A stretch of DNA of 62,873 nucleotides from Candidatus Thermochlorobacter aerophilus. Its GTDB lineage: Bacteria; Bacteroidota; Chlorobiia; Chlorobiales; Thermochlorobacteraceae. Shown piece by piece: positions 1 through 9,476 of the stretch (the first letter of the stretch is position 1; every line of letters starts with the position of its first letter). Position numbers and translations under genes: made by a program. The notes below the pieces were generated by a model. That model made no database searches and was not told the DNA's origin. It saw nothing but the letters and a program-made list of their open reading frames with translations. The DNA is taken from positions 1-62,873 of the forward strand of contig PHFL01000051.1 in the NCBI GenBank assembly GCA_002794105.1, in the 5' to 3' direction.

Positions 1-1
1 C

Positions 2-1468
2 GGCGGCACCACCTACGGCGACCTCTACCTACGCCCACCAACAGCAAGCGTTACCGGCGGCGAAATTATTCTCAACGCTAATGGCGCGGGCAGCAACCAA
101 ACCTTTGACATTGATTGCAATATCGCCCTGAACGCCTTAACCATCACTGGAAGTGCAGGAAATGTTGCCACAGGACGCTTGCGCATCAATCCGCTGACGC
201 TGACCAACTCGCTCACGCTGTCAGGCACGCTCACCATCAGCAACAATAACAGCATCTTTGACGCCAACGGGCTCGATGTCTTTATCGGCGGAAACTTGAT
301 TGATAACAACTATTCAACCACTCCGGGCTTAAATGTAGGGGGCTACCGACCACAAACCGCTACGCAAACCACGACCTTCAACCGTGCAGGTGCGCAAAGC
401 ATCAATAGCACAGCCCCTGTGCTAGCTAATCTCACCAACTTTGCAAACCTTGTGCTGACCGGCGGAAGCGGCACGCTGACCTTGAACCGCAACATTTGCG
501 TCAATTCCAACCTCACCATCAACGCAGGCAAAACACTGAACGATGGCGGCAACACTGCAACCGTGCTGGGCAATGTCACGCACAACGGCACGCACACGGG
601 TTCAGGAAGCATCACGCTGGCAGGCACGGTGCAACAGCAACTCTTCGGCACAGGCACTTACCAAAACCTCACGCTGAATAACAGCGCAGGCGCAAAAACC
701 AACGCAAATACGACCGTCGCCGGTGTGCTCACGCTCACGAACGGCATTTTAGACATCGGCTCAAACCTGCTCTCGCTGACCAACACCAGTGAAACTGCAA
801 TTGCGGGCGCACCATTTAACAGCACGAAAATGATTCGCACCACTGGCAATAACACCGACCAAGGCGTGCAGAAATCATACCCTGCAGGCGCAAGCAACTT
901 CCTTTTCCCGATTGGCACAGGCACGCGCTATACGCCCGCGCGGCTCAATGTAACTGCAACCGGTGCCGCAGGCACCATTCGTGTCGTGCCCGTCAATAAT
1001 GTGCATCCGGGCGTGGAGTTTGGCACCAATGTCTTGCGCTACTACTGGATTGTGCGAAGCACTGGCTTTTCAAATCCCACGGTTCAGCATTCTTACAACG
1101 CACCCGGCGATGGGGGCGATCCAAACTTGCCCGTTACAGGCACGCCAGACCGCGTCGGACGGCTCAACCCTGACCTCTCACCACCAAACTGGGACCCCAT
1201 CGACGGTTTTGCTCCTGGTCTGGTTGGACTTACAACAACACCAATCGCTCCATTACTACCACAACAGGTGTTAATTACATCAACGGCGATTACACCGCAG
1301 GCACAAGTGCCGAATTTTCATCTATCCCTGTCTACACCAGCATTGCCAGCGGATTCTGGGAAGACCAAGCCACTTGGAATGCCTCCACCCCACCACGCGC
1401 AGGAAGCAACGTGGTCATTAACAGCGGGCATACCGTTACCACACAGCCCAACGCCATTATCTCTGTGA
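2..1468 (+). CDS. Surface adhesin-like protein, fragment 1 (5' partial, ends at a frameshift)
   Basis: The frame is open from the window edge, so the gene starts upstream. The translation is rich in Gly, Thr, Asn and Ser, with short strand-turn repeats (GTLTLN, LTING, NLTIN), as in beta-helical or Ig-like extracellular proteins. It goes out of frame near 1220-1230: the last roughly 80 residues become Pro-rich and lose the pattern, while frame 1 from 1231 reads YNNTNRS and then FWEDQATWNAS and continues into fragment 2. One missing base (a T in the GTTTGGACT context) explains this. Fragments 1, 2 and 3 are best read as one gene for a secreted type IX cargo protein. The exact ligand or function cannot be told. 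The break is either a real mutation or a sequencing or assembly error. Confidence 0.7.
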   Translation, partial: GGTTYGDLYLRPPTASVTGGEIILNANGAGSNQTFDIDCNIALNALTITGSAGNVATGRLRINPLTLTNSLTLSGTLTISNNNSIFDANGLDVFIGGNLIDNNYSTTPGLNVGGYRPQTATQTTTFNRAGAQSINSTAPVLANLTNFANLVLTGGSGTLTLNRNICVNSNLTINAGKTLNDGGNTATVLGNVTHNGTHTGSGSITLAGTVQQQLFGTGTYQNLTLNNSAGAKTNANTTVAGVLTLTNGILDIGSNLLSLTNTSETAIAGAPFNSTKMIRTTGNNTDQGVQKSYPAGASNFLFPIGTGTRYTPARLNVTATGAAGTIRVVPVNNVHPGVEFGTNVLRYYWIVRSTGFSNPTVQHSYNAPGDGGDPNLPVTGTPDRVGRLNPDLSPPNWDPIDGFAPGLVGLTTTPIAPLLPQQVLITSTAITPQAQVPNFHLSLSTPALPADSGKTKPLGMPPPHHAQEATWSLTAGIPLPHSPTPLSL

Positions 1469-3402
1469 GCATCAACAATGGCGGAAGTGGTTATGCCCAA
1501 AACAATGTGCTGACGGTATTAGGCGGCGGCACAGGCGGACAGGTTACGGTAGAGGCTGTCGATATAAATGGCGCAATTACAGACATTCGTTTAACCAATG
1601 GCGGCACGGGCTATACCACCGCAACAGGTGTGGCTACTTCTGGCGGTTCAGGCACAGGTGCAACAGTCAACATCGTGGCATCGCTCGGCAAAGTCGGCAA
1701 TAGCGTCACCATCAATTCAGGCGGCACGCTCAACCTTGAAAACACGATTGGGCATAACTTCAGCACCATTGCAGGACAAGGTACCTTACGGCTTACGCCA
1801 ACCAGCGGCGGCTCATATGTCTTCCCCGGCGGAAGTGCGACAGGCTTCCTCTCATCAGGCGGTGGCACCGTCGAATACAGCGGCACCACCAATGGCGACC
1901 TGCCACCTGCGCCAACCAGCTACAACAACATTCGTTTCAGCAACAGCGCAGGTAGCACGGCATCGTATCCGAATGTCGACCTCACGCTTGCAGGCAATCT
2001 CACGGTTGATGGCGGCGGCACCGTCAGCAATCCTGACAACCGCAACATCACCGTCGGCGGCGATTTCAACATCTCGGGCGGTAGCACTTACAACGCCGGC
2101 AACGGCACGCTCTCCATTGGCGGTAACTTCACGGGAAGCGGAAGTTACACCTTCAACGCCAATGGTGCCACGATGCCCATTACAGGACGGCTCACAAACA
2201 CAGGCACGTTCAACGCCAATACCAGCACCATCACGATTTCAGGGGCCGATGGCGGCGGCTCCAATTACAGCTTCGCCAATACTGGCACATTCAATGCAGG
2301 CACTGGCACCGTGATTTTCAGCGGCGGCAGCGCACAAACCCTTGGCGGCTCGTTCACGACCTTCAACAATCTCACCATCAACAAGAGTAGCAATAACCTC
2401 ACGCTGGCAGGCACAACCGACCAGCAAGTCAATGGTACGCTAACCCTCACCAACGGTAACATCATCACAGGTAGCAATGCCCTGATTTTGGGGAGCACCT
2501 CTACCGTAGCTGGCGGCGGAAATAGCAGCTATGTGGAAGGAAATATCGGCGGTATCTATACCACAACGAACGCGCTGCGTATCTACCCGTTTGGTTCAGG
2601 CGGGCTCTACCGCAGAATTGGCGTAAGGGGCAACACCAGCACAGGCACTGCCACCTTGCAGGGCTCGCTTATCAACGCAAGTGCATACAGCGTAACATCA
2701 GCGCTAAGCGGGCTGACCAACGTCTCAACCATTCGTTACTACCAGTTCCAAAATTCTGGACAAGCCCTGACCGTTACGCAAATAGAAAACTTCCGAGGCA
2801 ATACAGATGATAATATCGGGTCATTTGCCAGCAACAACACGTTGCGTATCGGCACAGCAGTGAGTGATGCATCACCAGTTTGGACGGGAAGAACACTGTT
2901 GTCTGTGCCGAACACGACCACCTTACCGATTGACATTTCCACGCAACCGTTTAGCCAGTCTGTAGCAGCAAGCGGTTCGGGTAGCATATTTTATGCCACG
3001 CTGGCTTCTACATTATTATCCGACAACCCGTTGCCTGTGGAGCTTATCAGCTTTGCGATTACCGCCGTGGATGAAGGCGTCAAACTTAAGTGGGAAACCG
3101 CCTCCGAAGTCGAAAACGCCGGCTTCATCCTCTCGCGCTCTCGCTTCCGAGACGGCGGCTTTGAAGAACTCGCTTCCTACCGCACGCACGAGGCCCTGGT
3201 CGGCAAAGGCACCTCTGCCACCGGCGGCAAATACGAATGGCTTGATAAAAGCAAACTATTGCCCGGCGAAACCTACTACTACAAACTGGAAGATGTGGAT
3301 TTCAACGGGGTCATTCACACTGTGGAGGTGAAAGAATTTACGATGCCGAAGGAGTATAGTTTGAGTCAGAACTATCCGAATCCGTTCAATCGAGCACGGT
3401 GA
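1411..3402 (+). CDS. Surface adhesin-like protein, fragment 2 (frame 1 continuation)
   Basis: This is the middle part of the same broken gene. The true coding frame extends upstream to about 1231; 1411 is only an internal GTG. It holds more Gly/Thr/Asn-rich repeats (GGSGYAQNNV, GGTGYTTATG, TLTLTNGNI). Near the end comes a domain typical of Chlorobi and Bacteroidetes secreted proteins just before the sorting signal (PLPVELISFAI, then KLKWETASEVENAGFILSR, then YYYKLEDVDFNG), which resembles an Ig-like fold. The last residues are YPNPFNRAR followed by a stop. The family consensus YPNPFNPST is regained if one C is inserted at 3391, so the stop at 3400-3402 comes from a second single-base frameshift. 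As read, the product would lack the rest of its sorting domain and probably stay unexported. Confidence 0.75.
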   Translation: MVINSGHTVTTQPNAIISVSINNGGSGYAQNNVLTVLGGGTGGQVTVEAVDINGAITDIRLTNGGTGYTTATGVATSGGSGTGATVNIVASLGKVGNSVTINSGGTLNLENTIGHNFSTIAGQGTLRLTPTSGGSYVFPGGSATGFLSSGGGTVEYSGTTNGDLPPAPTSYNNIRFSNSAGSTASYPNVDLTLAGNLTVDGGGTVSNPDNRNITVGGDFNISGGSTYNAGNGTLSIGGNFTGSGSYTFNANGATMPITGRLTNTGTFNANTSTITISGADGGGSNYSFANTGTFNAGTGTVIFSGGSAQTLGGSFTTFNNLTINKSSNNLTLAGTTDQQVNGTLTLTNGNIITGSNALILGSTSTVAGGGNSSYVEGNIGGIYTTTNALRIYPFGSGGLYRRIGVRGNTSTGTATLQGSLINASAYSVTSALSGLTNVSTIRYYQFQNSGQALTVTQIENFRGNTDDNIGSFASNNTLRIGTAVSDASPVWTGRTLLSVPNTTTLPIDISTQPFSQSVAASGSGSIFYATLASTLLSDNPLPVELISFAITAVDEGVKLKWETASEVENAGFILSRSRFRDGGFEELASYRTHEALVGKGTSATGGKYEWLDKSKLLPGETYYYKLEDVDFNGVIHTVEVKEFTMPKEYSLSQNYPNPFNRAR

Positions 3403-3611
3403 TAGAGTTTAATTTGCGTTTGCCGGGTCGGACGGTGTTGGAGGTGTATAATGTGTTAGGTCAGCGGGTGATGACGGTGGTGGATGGGGAGTTGAGTGCG
3501 GGGAGTTATCGGTATCAGGTGAATATGTCGGGGATGGCGAGCGGGATGTATTTGTATCGGTTGCGCAGTCGCGATTTTGTGGCCACTAAGAAAATGCTGC
3601 TCATCAAGTGA
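3399..3611 (+). CDS. Type IX secretion C-terminal sorting domain, fragment 3
   Basis: This fragment completes the type IX (Por) C-terminal domain of the broken surface protein. Joined to fragment 2 with one added base, it reads YPNPFNPSTVIEFNLRLPG, then VYNVLGQRVM, then GMYLYRLRS and the final basic KKMLLIK, which is the standard type A sorting domain order. Such domains are recognised by the outer membrane type IX translocon and removed by the PorU sortase, encoded at the other end of this window. In isolation it has no plausible function and its GTG at 3399 has no ribosome binding site. The DNA is strongly G-rich on the coding strand (56 G to 12 C in 3421-3540), unlike the upstream part of the gene. 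Confidence 0.75.
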   Translation: MIEFNLRLPGRTVLEVYNVLGQRVMTVVDGELSAGSYRYQVNMSGMASGMYLYRLRSRDFVATKKMLLIK

Positions 3612-3662
3612 GCTGATTCAGAAAGCACACCGTCACTAAAAAGCGTATAAAAAGGCAAAGAA

Positions 3663-3700
3663 ACGGAGGGGCAGTGCTGTAGTGCCCTCCGTATTTTTTT
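3663..3700 (+). terminator. Rho-independent terminator after the surface protein gene
   Basis: ACGGAGGGGCA pairs with TGCCCTCCGT (one bulged G) around a 9-nt loop and is followed by seven T. It lies about 50 bases after the sorting-domain stop. Confidence 0.85.
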
Positions 3701-3730
3701 GTGGTTTCTCAGAGAAGGTAACTCAAAGCG

Positions 3731-4131
3731 GTCATGCTGAACGCAGCGTAAGTGCAGTGAAGCATCCATACTGGATTCCTCACTGGCGTTCGGAATGACA
3801 TCGCTTGTCATGCTGAGTGAAGCGGAGCATCCATGAGTGGATTCCTTGCTGACGCTCGGAATGACATCGCTTGTCATGCTGAGTGAAGCGGAGCATCCGT
3901 GAGTGGATTCCTTGCTGACGCTCGGAATGACATCGCTTGTCATGCTGAGCGAAGCGAAGCATCCATGAGTGGATTCCTTGCTGACGCTCGGAATGACATC
4001 GCTTGTCATGCTGAGCGCAGCGGAGCATCCGTGAGTGGATTCCTTGCTGACGCTCGGAATGACATCGCTTGTCATGCTGAGCGCAGCGAAGCATCCATGA
4101 GTGGATTCCTCGCTGACACTCGGAATAACAC
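3731..4131. repeat. Tandem array of six units, mostly 66 bp, each with two hairpins
   Basis: The string CATGCTGA recurs at 3733, 3809, 3875, 3941, 4007 and 4073. Five units keep an exact 66-bp period; the first is 76 bp because of a small insertion. Each unit has two inverted repeats: ATGCT(n11)AGCAT and ATTCC(n12)GGAAT. The units differ at a few positions (GTGAAGCGG, GCGAAGCGA, GCGCAGCGG). This belongs to a dispersed repeat family seen in many Bacteroidetes and Chlorobi relatives; a diverged copy lies at 11051-11195. The array fills most of the 672-base gap between the terminator and priA. Open frames on both strands through it are periodic by-products of the repeat and are not genes. Confidence 0.95.
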
Positions 4132-4283
4132 GAGAGAAAGGGCAGGAAATTGCGAAAAAGAGCGCATGGACGGAGCTCAAAAGAAATGACAAAAAATGTT
4201 TGGAGATAACGGTAGCGAACCCCTACTTGCTCTATATTGGTCGCTGAAAATCGCACTTGCATCAAACTTTTTAGGTAGAGAAA

Positions 4284-6749
4284 ATGACCCCAGACTATCG
4301 CTATGTCTTGGTGTATGTTGAGCATTCGTTCAGCGACCGGGCGTATCCCTATACGGTGCCTGAAGAGTTGGCGGAGCTGATTGAGGTAGGCAGTCGGGTA
4401 TTGGTGCCGTTTGGGCGTCGTAGGGCGGCAAAATCGGAACGCTTAGGGTTTGTTGCCTCGCGTCTAAGGGAAGATGAATTGCCAGCGCAGCCCGTAGGCG
4501 AAATTCTCGATGTCTTTGATGACGGGGAGCCGGCGCTGTCGCCCGAGCTTATGCAGTTGGCACTCTGGATGTCGGAGTATTACATCGCTTTTCCGATTGA
4601 AGCCATTTATGCGGCGTTGCCCTCGGCAATGCGCATTCGTCCGAAAGAAGTGGTAAGCCTAAGTGAGTTTGCGCTGCAACATCCCGATGAAAAAATAGTC
4701 AAAACGGAATTGCGCCGCCGCATCATGCAGGTGCTGGAAAAAGAAAAAAAACTCACTATCAAACAGTTGCAGCGACGTCTGGGTGCAAAGCACATCCGAC
4801 TGGCACTGCGTGAGCTGGAGCGTGTTGGACTTATCGAAGTCAAAAAAACCTTTGTGCCGCACGCCAAACCAAAGTTGAAAGTGGCATATCGCTTAGCCCA
4901 GACCTGTGCAGACTCCCACGAGCTGATGCAAGCACTGGAGCGTTCAAAAAAACAGCAAGAAGCAGTTCGGAAATTTCTTGCACTGGCAAAGCCCTTCGCC
5001 TTCGCCGATGAATTGGGCACAAGCACCGCCACTCTGAATGCCTTGGTGCAGAAAGGCATTTTCGTCCGTGAGAAAATTCCAGTAGCACGCCAGTTTGTCG
5101 AATCGTTTTCAGAGACACGAAAAGAAATTCAGTTAAGCGAAGAACAGCAAGTTGCTGTGCAGCGGGTGCATCAAGCGCTGGAACGGCAAGAGTTCAAGAC
5201 ATTTTTGCTCTACGGCATTACGGGAAGTGGCAAAACATGGGTCTATATCGAAGCGATTCGAAAAGCACTGCAGATGGGCAAGTCGGTGATTGTATTGGTG
5301 CCTGAAATTTCTCTGACGCCGCAAACCGCTTCACGGTTTCGCAGCTACTTTGGCGATGAAGTGCGTGTGCTGCACAGTGCAATGTCTGACGGAGAAAAAT
5401 TCGATGCGTGGCAAAGTCTCAAGCAGGGTCGTGCCAAAATTGCATTGGGACCGCGCTCGGCAGTTTTTGCGCCCATGCCAAACTTGGGGTTGATTGTTGT
5501 CGATGAAGAGCATGAAGCCTCTTACAAGCAGCATGACCAATCGCCGCGCTACCATGCCCGAGATGTTGCCGTCATGCGCGCACGCTTTGAACAAGCGGTC
5601 TGTTTGCTGGGGTCGGCAACGCCATCAATGGAATCGTTTCAAAATGCAATGACCGGCAAGTATGAGCTGCTAACCCTGACGAAGCGCGCCGATGCAGGCT
5701 CCATGCCAGAACTGAAACTCATTCACATTGCGCGTGCCCCAAAAGTGTCACCCTCCATTTCTGAGCCACTGTATCAAGAAATTTGCAAGCGCCTTGAAAG
5801 AAATGAACAAGTCATTTTGTTTCAAAATCGGCGAGGCTATGCAGGCAGTGTGCAGTGCGAAAGTTGTGGCTGGATTCAAATGTGTGGCTCGTGCAGTGTG
5901 CCGATGGTATATCATTTGCGAGAACATCATCTGCGCTGCCACTACTGCGGCAAAACCATGCCCATGCTGACTCACTGCCGGCGCTGTGGCTCTGAAAAAC
6001 TCTCCTTCAAGTCGAGTGGCACCGAACGCATTGAGCAAGAGTTGCAAGAACTTTTCCCAAATGAACGCATCCTGCGCATGGATTTGGATACAACATCGCG
6101 CAAAGATGCTCACGCAAAAATTTTGCAGGAATTTGCTCAAGGCAAGGCACGCATTTTACTCGGCACACAAATGGTTGCCAAAGGCTTAGACTTCCCCAAT
6201 GTGACGCTGGTCGGTGCCTTAGCCGCTGATATCGGGCTATCTCTGCCAGATTTTCGTGCAAGCGAAAGGCTCTACGCACTGCTCTTGCAAGTGGCAGGTC
6301 GAGCCGGTCGGGCAGAAAAAAAAGGCGAAGTGTATCTGCAAGTCTACAATTTGCAAAGCGATATTTTCCGTTTGCTTCTGTCGCAGGACTATCGCCGATT
6401 TTTCGGTTACGAAATTGCAGTGCGCCAGCAGGTGCAGTATCCGCCATTTTCGCGCTTGGTCAAAATTGAATTTTCAGGTAAAAACGAAAGCGAGGTGGCT
6501 AAAGCGGCATGTGAATTTTCCGAGTTGCTCTCGCCAGTGCTAAACGCTGCGCAGTTTGATGTGCTGGGTCCAGCCCCCGCCGTGATTGCAAAGCTCAAAG
6601 GCAATTTTCGCTATCATCTGTTGCTCAAACAAAAAAATGGTGCGCGTCTAACAAAACCAGTCTATCGCAGCCTTCAAATGCAGTTTCAAAAACGCTGGCG
6701 CAATAAAGTCAAGCTCGATATCGATGTCGATACGCAAAGCATCATGTAG
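4284..6749 (+). CDS. priA: Primosomal protein N' (replication restart helicase PriA)
   Basis: PriA is a 3'-to-5' superfamily 2 DNA helicase that recognises stalled forks and reloads the replicative helicase. The 821-residue product has the expected order: N-terminal 3'-end-binding region (residues 1 to about 110), winged-helix part, helicase with Walker A GITGSGKT near residue 311 and Walker B DEEH near 407, and a zinc-binding insertion with paired cysteines starting near 523 ([13 protein letters not shown], then CHYCGK and CRRCGS). The second helicase lobe has [14 protein letters not shown] and a conserved [11 protein letters not shown] motif. Length is slightly above the roughly 730 residues of Escherichia coli PriA, as in related phyla. 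The ATG is preceded by GGTAGAG. The 3' end overlaps convergent pyrE by 8 bases. Confidence 0.97.
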   Translation: MTPDYRYVLVYVEHSFSDRAYPYTVPEELAELIEVGSRVLVPFGRRRAAKSERLGFVASRLREDELPAQPVGEILDVFDDGEPALSPELMQLALWMSEYYIAFPIEAIYAALPSAMRIRPKEVVSLSEFALQHPDEKIVKTELRRRIMQVLEKEKKLTIKQLQRRLGAKHIRLALRELERVGLIEVKKTFVPHAKPKLKVAYRLAQTCADSHELMQALERSKKQQEAVRKFLALAKPFAFADELGTSTATLNALVQKGIFVREKIPVARQFVESFSETRKEIQLSEEQQVAVQRVHQALERQEFKTFLLYGITGSGKTWVYIEAIRKALQMGKSVIVLVPEISLTPQTASRFRSYFGDEVRVLHSAMSDGEKFDAWQSLKQGRAKIALGPRSAVFAPMPNLGLIVVDEEHEASYKQHDQSPRYHARDVAVMRARFEQAVCLLGSATPSMESFQNAMTGKYELLTLTKRADAGSMPELKLIHIARAPKVSPSISEPLYQEICKRLERNEQVILFQNRRGYAGSVQCESCGWIQMCGSCSVPMVYHLREHHLRCHYCGKTMPMLTHCRRCGSEKLSFKSSGTERIEQELQELFPNERILRMDLDTTSRKDAHAKILQEFAQGKARILLGTQMVAKGLDFPNVTLVGALAADIGLSLPDFRASERLYALLLQVAGRAGRAEKKGEVYLQVYNLQSDIFRLLLSQDYRRFFGYEIAVRQQVQYPPFSRLVKIEFSGKNESEVAKAACEFSELLSPVLNAAQFDVLGPAPAVIAKLKGNFRYHLLLKQKNGARLTKPVYRSLQMQFQKRWRNKVKLDIDVDTQSIM

Positions 6750-7332
6750 CGCGAGAAATGTGGCGGCTGCCGGGCTTGATGGCAGGTAAGCGTGCCAGTT
6801 CAGGCGGCACTTCGTCGGGCTTATAGGTCTGCACATCGATTTGCAAAAGTGAAAACTGTCGGTCAGCAAGTTTCACCTTGCCATTGCTGCGATCGACAAT
6901 GAAACCGACACCTGCAACCGTAGCGCCATTTGCGACAACAATATCCATCACCTCGCGCACCGAACCGCCCGTGGTAACCACATCTTCAACCACAAGACAG
7001 CGCTCGTTGGGGTGAAGTTCAAAGCCACGCCGAAGCGTCATCACGCCATTTTCTCGCTCGGCAAAAATGGTGCGCACGCCCAGCAATCGACCCACTTCCG
7101 TGCCAACCACAATGCCGCCAATCGCTGGCGAAATCACCACATCAAGCTGCGCATCGGCAAAATGCTCGGCAATCTCTTTGCAAAACAGCGTCAGATACTT
7201 CGGATACTGCAAGACTTTGGCACACTGGAAGTAGTATGCACTGTGTAGCCCAGATGAGAGCAAAAAGTGCCCTTCAAGCAGGGCGCCAGTCGATTTGAAA
7301 ATCGAGAGAACTTCCTCACGAGAAAGTGCCAT
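6742..7332 (-). CDS. pyrE: Orotate phosphoribosyltransferase
   Basis: PyrE transfers a phosphoribosyl group from PRPP to orotate, giving orotidine 5'-phosphate in de novo pyrimidine synthesis in the cytoplasm. The 196-residue product has the PRPP-binding motif [11 protein letters not shown] in the middle, the hood-region [12 protein letters not shown] and an N-terminal [14 protein letters not shown] typical of the family. Length is usual for the short bacterial form. The ATG at 7332 starts MALSREEVL. It converges on priA, with the TGA inside the last codons of priA, and diverges from the TonB receptor gene. Confidence 0.95.
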   Translation of the reverse strand: MALSREEVLSIFKSTGALLEGHFLLSSGLHSAYYFQCAKVLQYPKYLTLFCKEIAEHFADAQLDVVISPAIGGIVVGTEVGRLLGVRTIFAERENGVMTLRRGFELHPNERCLVVEDVVTTGGSVREVMDIVVANGATVAGVGFIVDRSNGKVKLADRQFSLLQIDVQTYKPDEVPPELARLPAIKPGSRHISRAT

Positions 7333-7439
7333 GCGGATTGTGCTTCAACGGTTAAGGATTCGGAAAAATAAGTTTGCCAAAGATACACAATGCGAAGAAG
7401 AGCGTTCGCAGATGTGCAAACAAAATTCTAATTTTGAGC

Positions 7440-9443
7440 ATGTCTGTGTGGAAAGCTCATTTCATGGCGCTTGCACTCTGCGTGCAAACCTGCATGCTTT
7501 TAGCCCAGCCAGCCGATTCGCTTAAGTCCGTTGAAGTCAAAGAGCTTGAGGTTAAAGCTAAGCGACTCTTGCGCGCCGCAGAATCTGCCGTGCCGCTGGA
7601 AAGGTTACTGCGGCAAGACCTTGAACGAAGCGCCGCCAACACGCTGGCAGACGCCGTGCGCCAACTGCCCAGCGTCATGCTCAAAGACTACGGCGGCATC
7701 GGCGGACTAAAAACCATTTCTGTGCGTAGCCTCGGTGCAGAGCATACCGCCGTGCAACTCGACGGCATCAAAATTTCAGACACGCAAACCGGTCAAATCG
7801 ATTTGGGCAAATTTTCTCTGGAGAACATTCAGAGCATTGAGCTCTCATATGGCAATCCAACTGACGACCTCAGTCCAGCTCGTGCTTATAGCAGTGCAAG
7901 TCTGCTTAGCCTCATCAGCCGCTCACAAAGCGAAAGTGAGAGCCGCGACCGACCGCTTCACCTAAGAACCATGGTGCAGCTGGGCTCATTTGATTGGGTT
8001 AGTGCAAGCCTAAGTGCAAGTGTGCCTGTCAGCAAGGCACTGGAAGTTGCCGTGAGCATGGAGCGTCAGACGGCAAGCGGGCGCTATCCTTACACATTCC
8101 GAGATGGCGCGCAGGTGATAAACTTGCAGCGTCAAAACAGCGATTTGCATGCCACACGCTTCGAAGCCGACCTCAATGCCAGACTGGCAAACCGCATGAG
8201 CGTGCGCACAAAAGTCTATCTCTATGATTCCGAACGCGGACTGCCAAATGCCGCCATTCTTGGCAATTTTGAAAACTCACAACAGCGACTCTGGGTCAGA
8301 GACGCATTTGTGCAAACCGCGCTTGAAACACCGCTATCTGCTGACCTGCAGATGGGCATCTATGCAAAAGCCGCACAAAATTACCTGCGCTTTCAAGACC
8401 CGATTGCACTGACCACTGGCGGCATTGATGACCGCTACACCCAGCGCGAAGGCTACCTCTCTGCAAGCCTAAGCTACAAGCCAATGCCGGGGCTCACGTT
8501 CAATGCGGCAACAGACTTTGTCCTCAACACCTTAGATGCCACACTGTGGCAATTTGCAACCCCTACACGGCTAAGCAATTACTCGGTAATCGGCGCAAAA
8601 GTGCGTTACGGCGCATGGGCATTAGACGCCAATCTCTTAGGCACATTCGTCAGTGAAACCACCGTACGAAATGAAGCGGCACCAGAGCGGCGTGTGCTCA
8701 CACCAACCTTGGCGCTAACCTATAAGCCATTTGCAGACATCGGACTGCGTCTGCGCACATCCTACAAACAAAGTTTCCGAATGCCAACTTTCAACGACCT
8801 CTACTACACACGTGTCGGCAATGTCAATTTGCGTCCCGAGCGCGTCGAGCAGCTTAACTTGGGAATCGGCTACGAACTGCTTAGCGAAAGTATCATGGAA
8901 TATGCCGCCGTGCGATTGGATGCGTTCCGAAACCGAACTGTAGATAAAATTCTGGCTATTCCACGCGATGCGTTCAATTGGTCTATGCAAAACATTGCGC
9001 TCGTTGAAGCCACAGGCGTAGATGTGCGGCTGGAAAGCGTACTCAAAAAATTTTATGAAGTGCAAGTCTCTTTGGCAGCAAACTATACCTATCAAACCGT
9101 GCTCGATATTACGCCCGAGTCGCTGACCTTTGGTAATCAAATTGCTTACACGCCATTTGAAAACGCTTCCGCTATGGTGGTTCTTGCATGGAAAAAGTGG
9201 AGCCTATCGTGGATGTGGAGCTTTGTGGGTTATCGTTATCAGTTAGGTGAAAATATCATGGCAAATCTCTTGCCTCCCTACATGGTGAGCGACATTTCGC
9301 TACGCTTGCAAGAGACGCTTTGGGGCGTGGATGTTACCGTGAAAGCCGATGCCAACAATGTGTTCAACGAGCAGTATGAAGTCATTCGCAGTTTTCCTAT
9401 GCCCGGAAGAAATTTTCGCCTAAGCGTGAGCGTATCATACTGA
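7440..9443 (+). CDS. TonB-dependent outer membrane receptor, probably for cobalamin (BtuB-like)
   Basis: The product (667 residues from this ATG) is an outer membrane beta-barrel that takes up a scarce ligand using TonB energy. A signal peptide (MALALCVQTCMLLAQ) ends near residue 25. VEVKELEVKAKR may be the TonB box. The plug follows (LADAVRQLPSVMLKDYGG, then TISVRSLG and VQLDGIKI). The rest is aromatic-rich beta strands with an NVFNEQYEV segment near the end and a terminal SVSVSY. The frame is open back to a TTG at 7374, but ATG 7440 puts the hydrophobic stretch at the N-terminus and is preferred. The next gene, 33 bases on, is cobO, which points to vitamin B12 or another corrinoid as ligand. 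No cobalamin riboswitch was seen upstream. Ligand is inferred from context. Confidence 0.85.
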   Translation: MSVWKAHFMALALCVQTCMLLAQPADSLKSVEVKELEVKAKRLLRAAESAVPLERLLRQDLERSAANTLADAVRQLPSVMLKDYGGIGGLKTISVRSLGAEHTAVQLDGIKISDTQTGQIDLGKFSLENIQSIELSYGNPTDDLSPARAYSSASLLSLISRSQSESESRDRPLHLRTMVQLGSFDWVSASLSASVPVSKALEVAVSMERQTASGRYPYTFRDGAQVINLQRQNSDLHATRFEADLNARLANRMSVRTKVYLYDSERGLPNAAILGNFENSQQRLWVRDAFVQTALETPLSADLQMGIYAKAAQNYLRFQDPIALTTGGIDDRYTQREGYLSASLSYKPMPGLTFNAATDFVLNTLDATLWQFATPTRLSNYSVIGAKVRYGAWALDANLLGTFVSETTVRNEAAPERRVLTPTLALTYKPFADIGLRLRTSYKQSFRMPTFNDLYYTRVGNVNLRPERVEQLNLGIGYELLSESIMEYAAVRLDAFRNRTVDKILAIPRDAFNWSMQNIALVEATGVDVRLESVLKKFYEVQVSLAANYTYQTVLDITPESLTFGNQIAYTPFENASAMVVLAWKKWSLSWMWSFVGYRYQLGENIMANLLPPYMVSDISLRLQETLWGVDVTVKADANNVFNEQYEVIRSFPMPGRNFRLSVSVSY

Positions 9444-9476
9444 GAAGTTTTTCAAAAACATTGAAGTTCAAAGCCA

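Noticed and set aside
343..924. Minus-strand frames opposite the surface protein repeats
   Set aside because: Reverse complements of Gly/Thr/Asn-rich repeats give Val/Leu/Pro-rich frames; no start signals support them.
3731..4131. A CRISPR array
   Set aside because: Units are contiguous near-identical 66-bp copies with no unique spacers, and no cas genes are present.
3515..4325. Long open frames on both strands through the tandem repeats
   Set aside because: They repeat every 22 codons because 66 is a multiple of 3; the peptides (HAERSEAS, SVSKESTHG types) are known by-products of this repeat family.
7333..7439. Cobalamin riboswitch before the TonB receptor
   Set aside because: The gap is only 107 bases and no B12-box-like sequence was recognised.
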